NCBI GenBank assembly: GCA_937951455.1
Contig: CALFBU010000333.1
Location: 1 to 6,780 of the forward strand
Direction: 5' to 3'
Source of the DNA: an uncultured Rhizobiaceae group bacterium
GTDB taxonomy: Bacteria > Pseudomonadota > Alphaproteobacteria > Rhizobiales > Rhizobiaceae
DNA: 6,780 nt
This document shows, piece by piece, positions 1 through 5,475 of this stretch (position 1 is its first letter; every line of letters begins with the position of its first letter). Position numbers and translations under genes: made by a program. Under the pieces are notes generated by a model. That model did not search any database. It was not told the DNA's origin and was given only the letters and a program-made list of their open reading frames with translations.

Positions 1-1207
1 GTTTTTCCATGTTTGCGATGGATTGGTGAAGCACCGTTAAGTGAGTAAGCGCTTCCTTGGCTTTTTGATCCGGCCAGTCGTCAATGGGCAGTTTTGCATC
101 TTCCATAAACCTGTTTTTGCCAGAAATTGCATTTTTTATAAGCGTCAACCAGTTCTTCTCAAAAGTCGCTTCATCAAAGTGCTTTTCAGCAAACTGTTTG
201 GCATTCGCACCCATGCGCATTCTTTCTTTTGTGTCGTTGCACAGGGAGGAAATGGCTTTGGCCATCAGCTTTTGCGAGAAGTTATCAACCAGTATTCCTC
301 TTTCGTTATGCGCAATCAAATGGTTGGTGCCGGAGCAATCGGCAAAGCCTATTGCAGGAATACCATAATGAAAAGCCTCAATCACAACATTTGGAAGCCC
401 TTCTTCAAAAGAAGGTATAAGTAGTAGATTGGCATCTTCATACATTTCACTGGGGTTCGTTGTCAGACCGTTATCTGACAATGCGTCTCCACCGGACTGA
501 GCTTGAAGTTGTTTGAATTCTTTTTGAAAATTGTTTTTACCGTAGAATTCCAGCCTCCAGCCATCTCTCGCCATGCCTGAATCCAAAAATGCTTTGGCAG
601 CTGTAAGGCCGTTTTTATTGTCATTTTTCAAAGCGCCCACCGCGACAATCTTTTTGCGACGTTTATCGAGGGGCAATGGATCATGTTCGTGCAAATCAAG
701 GCTGTTATAAAACGAATAGGCAAATGCGCGGATAGGATGCAGCAAGGTTTCTTCATAATCAGGGACCGTCAGTCGTATGGCATTCGCATTTGCTAGGATG
801 GCCTGGCGCAACCAAAACGCTTCACGGGGCGTGGCAATGCCATCTTGCTGATTAGCTGCCATCAGACTGAGCATTCTCCTTGGAGAGCTGCATTCCTGCA
901 CGACATAAGGGCAATCCAGTACTTTAGCCTTGTTCATGATTTCCGCATAACAACCGGACATCGCAAATCCGACAAGTAAATCGAATTTCCCTCTAAGCGC
1001 AAACCATTCATAGTCCCGTTTTCGGGAAAGCTCTATAACGGATACTTCTGGCGCAAGCGTGTAGGGCGATGTTTCCACATGTTTGGGAGCGCAAATAATG
1101 GTGCATTCAATTCCATTTTTAACAAGCAGGTTTGCCAGTTTACCGGCGACTTTTTCTGCACCGCCAGGGTTGTTCAAAAATGCCTGTATTAGTAAAGCGA
1201 CCTTCAT
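1..1207 (-). CDS. GT4-type glycosyltransferase (GT-B fold), 3' end cut by the left window edge
   Basis: A continuous minus-strand frame begins with ATG at 1207-1205 and is still open at base 1, giving 402 residues with no stop. The product probably transfers a sugar from a nucleotide-sugar donor in surface polysaccharide or glycoconjugate synthesis, at the cytoplasmic membrane face. The N-terminal Rossmann half starts MKVALLIQAF and carries the glycine-rich acceptor-side loop NPGGAEKV (residues 13-20). The C-terminal donor half starts near IVAVGALKNDNKN (187-199). It contains the retaining-GT E-x7-E motif in FEEGLPNVVIEAFHYGIP, with E269 and E277. The usual GRL of this family reads GAL here (191-193). 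The GT4 domain normally ends around residue 358, yet the frame continues at least 44 more residues. The start is fixed by its ATGA overlap with the upstream gene, which implies translational coupling; no separate Shine-Dalgarno is visible. Donor and acceptor cannot be told from sequence. Confidence 0.88.
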   Translation of the reverse strand, partial: MKVALLIQAFLNNPGGAEKVAGKLANLLVKNGIECTIICAPKHVETSPYTLAPEVSVIELSRKRDYEWFALRGKFDLLVGFAMSGCYAEIMNKAKVLDCPYVVQECSSPRRMLSLMAANQQDGIATPREAFWLRQAILANANAIRLTVPDYEETLLHPIRAFAYSFYNSLDLHEHDPLPLDKRRKKIVAVGALKNDNKNGLTAAKAFLDSGMARDGWRLEFYGKNNFQKEFKQLQAQSGGDALSDNGLTTNPSEMYEDANLLLIPSFEEGLPNVVIEAFHYGIPAIGFADCSGTNHLIAHNERGILVDNFSQKLMAKAISSLCNDTKERMRMGANAKQFAEKHFDEATFEKNWLTLIKNAISGKNRFMEDAKLPIDDWPDQKAKEALTHLTVLHQSIANMEK

Positions 1208-1530
1208 TTCTTGAGGCCAAAAAACATTTCATCCAGCGTTTTTACCGCCTGTTCCCTTACAGTGCGTTGAAGGTTATCAATTGTATTTTGAAGTCTTGAA
1301 AGTTTGGCGGTCAAATCATTATTGGCGTTTTTCAAGTCAGCATTTTGGACGCGATAGGCATGAAGCTCTTTTCTGAGCGCACTTAATTCACGTTTCATCT
1401 CTGTAATTTTTACAGGTTTTGCATCATTAAAATCCGAGAGATCTTGATTGAAATCCAAGGTTTCATTCAATCCCTTTTCGATAGAATTGTCGTCTGAACT
1501 TGCGGCTATTGATTTATGTTGTTGCTGCAT
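1204..1530 (-). CDS. Small heptad coiled-coil protein, coupled to the glycosyltransferase
   Basis: This 108-residue protein belongs to no family I recognise. Residues 1-40 are polar and acidic, rich in S, D, N and Q, and look disordered. From M45 to V91 there is an uninterrupted heptad pattern: a positions M45, L52, Y59, L66, L73, L80, L87 and d positions L49, L56, N63, N70, L77, I84, V91. This predicts about seven heptads of parallel coiled coil, with two Asn at d that often set register and oligomer state. The tail ends EMFFGLKK. There is no signal peptide or membrane segment, so it is probably cytosolic. Its TGA overlaps the start of the downstream glycosyltransferase, so the two are almost certainly co-translated. 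An oligomerisation or scaffold role for that enzyme is inference. The start is the only ATG available before an in-frame stop at 1603-1605. This stretch is visibly more AT-rich than the core genes to the right. Confidence 0.8.
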   Translation of the reverse strand: MQQQHKSIAASSDDNSIEKGLNETLDFNQDLSDFNDAKPVKITEMKRELSALRKELHAYRVQNADLKNANNDLTAKLSRLQNTIDNLQRTVREQAVKTLDEMFFGLKK

Positions 1531-1592
1531 TTTAAATTTCTTATGCCCTGATTGTTTTTCAAAACGACTCGTAAAATCATGTTTGCATTTAC

Positions 1593-1605
1593 TGACTTTA
1601 AGTCA
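1593..1605. promoter_or_regulatory. 13-bp palindrome in the divergent spacer (candidate operator)
   Basis: TGACTT at 1593-1598 and AAGTCA at 1600-1605 are perfect inverted arms around a single T. The site lies between the minus-strand coiled-coil/glycosyltransferase unit (start 1530) and the plus-strand acyl-CoA dehydrogenase (start 1715). Read on the minus strand the right arm forms part of TTGACT (1606-1601), a near-consensus -35 box. No good -10 follows at 17-18 bp, so the promoter call is weak. The regulator is unknown. Confidence 0.3.
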
Positions 1606-1714
1606 AGCAAACCATTGTGGCTGAGATGTGTTGTGGCAAAAAAAACGTTAATCTCATGCCTAAAATTGTTATCTAACATTTGCAGAATCGTCTTTTCCAA
1701 CTCATAAAGTAAGT

Positions 1715-3331
1715 ATGACCAATCAATCGCCTGAATATGCTGGGTTTAATGCCTTTAGTGCGGACCCAGTTCTGAACCTTGTTTCGGTTTCCATGTCGAA
1801 GGAAGCCAAGGACGGCTTTGTAAAGCTTGGCGCTTGGGCTGGCATGTCTGACACCATTAAGTTAGGTGCGCTGGCAAACGAAAATCCACCTGTGCTTCAT
1901 ACGCATGATGCGAAGGGTGAACGCATCGACCGCGTGGAGTTTCATCCCGCATGGCATGCCTTGATGCGCAAAGGGGTTGAGTCCGGGTTACACGTCTCCG
2001 CATGGCGCGATGGTGATGGCGACAAGGGACATCGAAACCTGGCGCGCGCTATTCGCATGTATATTTCCGGTGGCGTCGAAAGCGGTCATCTGTGCCCGAT
2101 GAGCATGACGAACGCCTCTGTTGCCGTATTGGTGGCAAATCAACCCTTGCTGGAAGAATGGCAAGGCAAGATTTTCTCTTCCAGTTATGATCCTTCTCAC
2201 AAGCCCTTGTCGCAAAAACGAGGCGTAACGCTGGGCATGGCGATGACCGAACGTCAGGGCGGTTCCGATGTGCGCGCGGCCACAACTAAAGCTGAAGCGT
2301 TACAAGATGGGATTTGGCGCATCAATGGTGCCAAGTGGTTCGTTTCCGCGCCAATGAGCGATGCATTCCTGGTTTTGGCTCAAACGACCAAAGGCATAAG
2401 CTGTTTCATGATGCCAAGGATTTTGCCTGATGGTGAACTAAACGGCATGCGCATTCAGCGATTAAAAAACAAACTCGGCAATCGCTCCAACGCCTCCAGT
2501 GAAATAGAATTTAAAGACGCACTTGCCTATCTTGTCGGTGAAGAAGGCAAGGGAATTGCCACGATCATGGAAATGGTCACGCTCACAAGGCTTGATTGTT
2601 CTGTATTTTCAACCGGCTTGATCCGTACCAGTCTGGCAGAAGCCGTGCATCATACACGGCATCGCTCAGCCTTTGGCAAAAAACTGATTGATCAACCACT
2701 GATGGAGCGGGTCTTGGCTGATATGTCGCTTGATGCCGTGGCAAGTGCGGCACTCGTGTTTCGTCTGGCAAAGGCTTTTGACAGGGCAGGGGCTAACCCT
2801 GAAGAAGCAGCTTATGTGCGATTGATGACGCCTGTTATAAAATACTGGACATGCAAAATCGCACCAGCCTTGATCGGCGAGGCTCTTGAATGTCTGGGCG
2901 GCAATGGCTATGTCGAAGCTGGCAATCTCGCACGTCATTACCGTGAAGCACCCTTGAATGGCATATGGGAAGGCGCTGGTAACATCATGTGTCTTGATGT
3001 CATGCGGGTTCTTTCTAAAAGCAAAAATATTCTCGATGCCGTATTGGATAATCTTCAGCAGGATTTGGGCGGTGCAAATGCTGCAAAGACGATCGACGTC
3101 ATTCGTACTGCTGCCAAAATGACCATGGAAGATCCAGGCTCCGCACGGATATTGGTTGAGCAACTTGCCCTCACAGCGGCTGCCGCAGAGCTTACAAAGC
3201 TTGGGGCAGGGCAAACGGCACAAGCCTTCATCGAAACTCGTTTGGGCGGTTTGTGGCGCAATACCTATGGCATGTTGGATAATCGCTATAACGCCCGCGA
3301 AATCATCAATAAGAATTTCCCTGCCTGGTAG
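1715..3331 (+). CDS. AidB-like acyl-CoA dehydrogenase
   Basis: A 538-residue flavoprotein of the acyl-CoA dehydrogenase superfamily, AidB branch, and essentially the length of E. coli AidB (about 540). The family binds FAD; AidB has weak isovaleryl-CoA dehydrogenase activity and is tied to the alkylation-damage response. Visible features include the AidB-type N-terminal segment ending LANENPPVL (53-61) and VEFHPAWHALM (74-84). The FAD/substrate motif GMAMTERQGGSDV is at 174-186, followed by KLGNRSNASSEIEF (253-266) and LECLGGNGY (391-399). IWEGAGNIMCLDVMRVL (417-433) carries E419 at the position of the catalytic glutamate. The C-terminal region (about 440-538) is helical and ends INKNFPAW, unlike E. 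coli AidB. The ATG follows a poor Shine-Dalgarno. It stands alone, divergent from the coiled-coil gene. No Ada-type site is recognisable, so whether it acts in DNA protection or acyl-CoA catabolism is open. Confidence 0.93.
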   Translation: MTNQSPEYAGFNAFSADPVLNLVSVSMSKEAKDGFVKLGAWAGMSDTIKLGALANENPPVLHTHDAKGERIDRVEFHPAWHALMRKGVESGLHVSAWRDGDGDKGHRNLARAIRMYISGGVESGHLCPMSMTNASVAVLVANQPLLEEWQGKIFSSSYDPSHKPLSQKRGVTLGMAMTERQGGSDVRAATTKAEALQDGIWRINGAKWFVSAPMSDAFLVLAQTTKGISCFMMPRILPDGELNGMRIQRLKNKLGNRSNASSEIEFKDALAYLVGEEGKGIATIMEMVTLTRLDCSVFSTGLIRTSLAEAVHHTRHRSAFGKKLIDQPLMERVLADMSLDAVASAALVFRLAKAFDRAGANPEEAAYVRLMTPVIKYWTCKIAPALIGEALECLGGNGYVEAGNLARHYREAPLNGIWEGAGNIMCLDVMRVLSKSKNILDAVLDNLQQDLGGANAAKTIDVIRTAAKMTMEDPGSARILVEQLALTAAAAELTKLGAGQTAQAFIETRLGGLWRNTYGMLDNRYNAREIINKNFPAW

Positions 3332-3360
3332 GTCGAGGCTCGCCTGTCCACAGCGTTGGC

Positions 3361-3391
3361 TTTGTTAACCATAAGTTTTAACCTTAACAAA
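3361..3391. promoter_or_regulatory. TTAAC-rich inverted repeat upstream of the small membrane protein gene
   Basis: TTTGTTAA (3361-3368) and TTAACAAA (3384-3391) form a perfect 8-bp inverted repeat with a 15-bp spacer. The spacer adds a further TTAACC (3378-3383), giving three TTAAC units at 3365, 3378 and 3384. The first reads TTAACCAT, which resembles a half-site of the alphaproteobacterial cell-cycle regulator CtrA. The canonical TTAA-N7-TTAA spacing is absent, because the unit starts are 13 and 6 bp apart. Regulation by CtrA is only a possibility. Confidence 0.35.
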
Positions 3392-3414
3392 TAGTTTACG
3401 TTGTCGAGGCGCTT

Positions 3415-3440
3415 TCCACGTTGCATAGTAGGGACGTGGA
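3415..3440 (+). promoter_or_regulatory. Hairpin just upstream of the membrane-protein ribosome binding site
   Basis: TCCACGT (3415-3421) and ACGTGGA (3434-3440) can pair as a 7-bp stem with a 12-nt loop. The AGGA Shine-Dalgarno (3444-3447) lies immediately downstream. It could be a leader structure or a protein-binding dyad. It is not followed by a T run, so it is not an intrinsic terminator. Confidence 0.25.
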
Positions 3441-3455
3441 TATAGGAAAATCTTG

Positions 3456-3812
3456 ATGCGTAAAATTTTAATTCTTTGGGCCGCTACAATCATCTTCTTC
3501 TGGGGATGGTACTTTATGAGTTATTATGACACCGGCCCGACATTTTTCTTTTCAAAAGCTTTTCATGACCAGATGTTTGGCATTTACGCCAACATACTGC
3601 AAATTCCTGCCTCAGAAATCCCAATCAAACTGGCCTATGTTTTTGTCATTGATACATTGATAGTCTTCGGCATTGCAGCACTGCGCTGGTACAAACACTG
3701 GATGCCGCAAACTTGGAGCTTCATCAAGCACAAGCTTGGCTTCAAGGGCGCCTATGCAACCAAGGACAAAATCAATTCAGTTGTAAGCGGTCAAGTGCAC
3801 CCTGCAGAATAA
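3456..3812 (+). CDS. Small two-helix inner-membrane protein (DUF6105-like)
   Basis: A 118-residue protein of unknown function that resembles the rhizobial DUF6105 family, recognised by memory of its pattern rather than a search. It has a first hydrophobic helix (about residues 3-22, with [14 protein letters not shown] at its end). A conserved-looking periplasmic or loop stretch [18 protein letters not shown] (31-48) follows. A second helix covers about 57-77, and the tail is basic and presumably cytosolic. The ATG at 3456 is chosen over the TTG one codon upstream because the AGGA at 3444-3447 is then 8 nt away, a normal spacing. The last 41 bp, including the TAA, overlap the end of the convergent ruvX gene. 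The residues encoded there (about 106-118) are therefore constrained by two frames. The role is unknown. Confidence 0.82.
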   Translation: MRKILILWAATIIFFWGWYFMSYYDTGPTFFFSKAFHDQMFGIYANILQIPASEIPIKLAYVFVIDTLIVFGIAALRWYKHWMPQTWSFIKHKLGFKGAYATKDKINSVVSGQVHPAE

Positions 3813-4239
3813 AGGCTGCCGCAACCGCGTCGATCTTCTCGGCGCGTTTTTTCCGTGACACATCAAAAGCCAACATGGCTTCCTCTGCTGCAACGGTAGA
3901 TAAACGCTCATCCCATAGTAAAAACGGCATATCTGTCAAACCAGCCATACTGCGCACGAACGCACGTGTCGCTTGGACGCGAGGGCCTTCTGACCCATCC
4001 ATGTTGAGGGGGAGTCCCAGCACAAAGGCAAAGATATCCTCTTTTTCAGCCATTGCGATGAGATATTGTGCATCCAGCGTAAACTTTTTGCGTTGTAACG
4101 TTTCACGCGCCGTTGCAATTGTAAGTCGAACATCAGAAATCGCGATGCCAATGGTTTTAGTGCCAAGATCAAGCCCCATCAGACGCTTGTTGCGTGAATG
4201 AAGGGATGGAACATCCGCGATTTCAATTATATTGCTCAT
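3772..4239 (-). CDS. ruvX: RuvX/YqgF family Holliday-junction resolvase-like nuclease
   Basis: A 155-residue protein with the RNase H-like fold of the RuvX/YqgF family, at the usual family length. Homologues have been linked both to Holliday-junction resolution and to 5' maturation of pre-16S rRNA, and act in the cytosol. The motifs are clear: [16 protein letters not shown] (21-36) with catalytic D24, [13 protein letters not shown] (73-85), WDERLST (109-115) with E111, and [12 protein letters not shown] (135-146) with D137. All expected acidic residues are present. AAAGG (complement of 4248-4252) sits 8 nt before the ATG as its ribosome binding site, and this site lies inside one arm of an inverted repeat. 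The gene runs towards the small membrane-protein gene and overlaps its 3' end by 41 bp, so no terminator separates them. Confidence 0.95.
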   Translation of the reverse strand: MSNIIEIADVPSLHSRNKRLMGLDLGTKTIGIAISDVRLTIATARETLQRKKFTLDAQYLIAMAEKEDIFAFVLGLPLNMDGSEGPRVQATRAFVRSMAGLTDMPFLLWDERLSTVAAEEAMLAFDVSRKKRAEKIDAVAAAFILQGALDRLQLN

Positions 4240-4246
4240 GGGCTTA

Positions 4247-4274
4247 GCCTTTAAGGTTCAAATCGTTTAAAGGC
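4247..4274. promoter_or_regulatory. 8-bp inverted repeat between ruvX and the DUF1294 gene
   Basis: GCCTTTAA (4247-4254) and TTAAAGGC (4267-4274) are perfect inverted arms with a 12-nt spacer. They fill the centre of the 63-bp divergent spacer. The left arm includes the ruvX Shine-Dalgarno (complement AAAGG, 4252-4248). A ruvX transcript that starts upstream of 4274 could therefore fold and hide its own ribosome binding site. Alternatively it is an operator shared by both genes. Neither use is proven. Confidence 0.35.
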
Positions 4275-4302
4275 AAGACCAGCAAAAGGGATTGAAGCTT
4301 AT

Positions 4303-4593
4303 ATGTTGGAACTTGCAAAAATCATCATCGCATATTTCATGCTCATCAATGCAATTACTTATTTGTTGTTTTATCTGGATAAAAAAGCAGCCATCGCAAA
4401 AACAAGACGCATACCTGAGAAAACGCTTCTCCTTGCAGCATTTTTGGGCGGTTCACCTTTGGCAATTGTTGCGATGAACCATCTGCGGCACAAAACTGTA
4501 AAGCAGCCTTTTAAAAATATCTTGATAGGCATCATTGCATTGCAGGGAATTTTGATCCTTGCTGGTTTGTTTTTTGCTGCTCAATCAATCTAA
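4303..4593 (+). CDS. DUF1294 family membrane protein
   Basis: A 96-residue integral membrane protein with the DUF1294 signature: DKKAA (26-30) after the first helix, RIPEK (36-40), the double glycine in FLGGSP (47-52), and MNHLRHKTVKQPF (58-70). Three hydrophobic segments are visible at about 5-24, 41-58 and 72-92. The molecular function of the family is unknown. In some bacteria the domain is fused to a cold-shock-type domain, but nothing of that kind is present here. An AAGGG at 4286-4290 lies 12 nt before the ATG, rather long for a Shine-Dalgarno. No ATG, GTG or TTG lies in frame nearer to it. The gene diverges from ruvX and sits 81 bp upstream of gatC on the same strand, so some read-through into the gat genes is possible. 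Confidence 0.88.
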   Translation: MLELAKIIIAYFMLINAITYLLFYLDKKAAIAKTRRIPEKTLLLAAFLGGSPLAIVAMNHLRHKTVKQPFKNILIGIIALQGILILAGLFFAAQSI

Positions 4594-4607
4594 TCATTGA
4601 TTTTTCA

Positions 4608-4636
4608 TTGAAACCAAACCCATCAAAGTTTATACG
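4608..4636 (+). promoter_or_regulatory. Candidate sigma-70-type promoter for gatC and the genes after it
   Basis: TTGAAA (4608-4613) and TATACG (4631-4636) are separated by 17 bp, close to the housekeeping consensus. They lie in the short spacer before gatC, 38 bp upstream of its ATG. This is a visual match only, and the region is AT-rich so chance matches are common. Confidence 0.4.
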
Positions 4637-4674
4637 CTTACCAAGAAACAATTTCTAAACCGAAAGAATCTCCA

Positions 4675-4962
4675 ATGTCTGTTGATATTGCTACCGTTAA
4701 GCGCGTTGCCAAGCTTTCCCGTATTGCTTGTGATGATGCCAAGGCAGAAAAAATGCAGGGTGAGCTAAACGCCATTCTGGGCTTTGTAGATCAATTGAAT
4801 GAAGTCGATGTAGAAGGCGTGGAGCCGATGACATCGGTCGTTCAAATGGATATGCGCAAGCGCGTTGACGAAGTGACCGACGGCAACAAGGCCGACGATG
4901 TAACTGCCAACGCGCCAGCAAGCGAAGACCATTATTTCATGGTGCCCAAGGTAATCGAGTAG
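4675..4962 (+). CDS. gatC: Asp-tRNA(Asn)/Glu-tRNA(Gln) amidotransferase subunit C
   Basis: A 95-residue protein of exactly the usual GatC length. GatC wraps around and stabilises the GatA-GatB pair in the heterotrimer that transamidates misacylated Glu-tRNA(Gln) and/or Asp-tRNA(Asn). Family marks seen are [12 protein letters not shown] near the N-terminus (8-19), the central [21 protein letters not shown] (31-51, key residues L31, I34, L41, D45 and P51), the MRKRVDEV element (60-67), and the C-terminal [17 protein letters not shown] (79-95). The ribosome binding site is weak (GAAAGAA region before the ATG). It is the first gene of the gat cluster. gatA follows 513 bp downstream instead of directly, with an exported protein gene in between. 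Confidence 0.96.
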   Translation: MSVDIATVKRVAKLSRIACDDAKAEKMQGELNAILGFVDQLNEVDVEGVEPMTSVVQMDMRKRVDEVTDGNKADDVTANAPASEDHYFMVPKVIE

Positions 4963-4970
4963 ACCTTAAG

Positions 4971-5429
4971 ATGTTGCGCGTTTTACTATCAACTTTGGCG
5001 TTTTCCTTTGTTTCACACCCTGCAATGGCATTGGACTTGCCCGTTTTTTTGAAGGACAAGGTCTATTCAACCGATCCTTCCAAATGCGGTGACGCGACCG
5101 AAGATGACAGCCTGCAACTTTCAGAAGAAGGCGTTTTCGGCCTTGAATTTGGATGCACCTTCCTGGGCTTTGAGGTCGAAGCGGACAAGGATACAGGGCA
5201 GGTCTATTTGGCTGTGGCGCGTGCAAACTGTGGAGACGACAGCGGCATCAACAGACCTGATCAAATCACGCTCATCCCGCAAGACGAAAACACGGTGACC
5301 GTGCAATCGCAAAATGAATTTGTCATTTCCGAAGCCCAGCTTTTATTGTCTCAAAGACTGCCTGAAAACATAAAACTTGATGAAGAATTTCCCAATTATG
5401 TCTCCCGAGACTATAAAATTTGCAAATGA
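4971..5429 (+). CDS. Unrecognised exported four-cysteine protein between gatC and gatA
   Basis: This is a 152-residue protein that I cannot assign to a family. Residues 1-20 form a short Sec signal peptide: MLR, a hydrophobic core, then a good signal-peptidase I site AMA|LD at 20/21. There is no lipobox, so it is predicted to be soluble in the periplasm or secreted. The mature part (about 132 residues) is acidic, has no further hydrophobic helix, and holds four cysteines (C39, C62, C87, C151), enough for two disulfides. Alternating hydrophobic stretches such as GVFGLEFGCTFLGFEVEA suggest mostly beta structure. The ATG is 8 nt after the gatC stop and the gene ends 46 nt before gatA, so it is very probably co-transcribed with both. 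Only a weak GAG precedes the start, suggesting translation is partly coupled to gatC. A role in tRNA amidation is unlikely given export. Confidence 0.83.
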   Translation: MLRVLLSTLAFSFVSHPAMALDLPVFLKDKVYSTDPSKCGDATEDDSLQLSEEGVFGLEFGCTFLGFEVEADKDTGQVYLAVARANCGDDSGINRPDQITLIPQDENTVTVQSQNEFVISEAQLLLSQRLPENIKLDEEFPNYVSRDYKICK

Positions 5430-5475
5430 ATCAATCTGGAATCCTTTGTTCCTAACCAATTGAAAAAGATAACAA

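Noticed and set aside
41..424. Plus-strand open frames of up to 127 codons near the left edge
   Set aside because: They lie opposite the glycosyltransferase frame, which shows clear family motifs and runs without a stop. These frames show no recognisable protein pattern.
1506..1700. 64-codon minus-strand frame in the divergent spacer
   Set aside because: It starts with TTG without a ribosome binding site, overlaps the coiled-coil gene start by 25 bp in another frame, and shows no family features.
2666..3223. 185-codon antisense frame inside the AidB-like gene
   Set aside because: It is a mirror of a strongly conserved coding gene, has no start signal, and its cysteine- and histidine-rich translation resembles no family.
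3332..3410. Direct repeat GTCGAGGC at 3332-3339 and 3403-3410, as a possible insertion scar
   Set aside because: It is only 8 bp, there is no mobile-element sequence or terminal inverted repeat between the copies, and chance occurrence is plausible.
3453..3455. TTG one codon upstream as the start of the small membrane protein
   Set aside because: The ATG at 3456 has a better spaced Shine-Dalgarno (8 nt against 5 nt) and a stronger start codon.
4583..4605. Stem AATCAAT/ATTGATT followed by five Ts after the DUF1294 gene, as an intrinsic terminator
   Set aside because: The 7-bp stem has only one G-C pair and the T run is short and partly inside the stem, so it is too weak to call.
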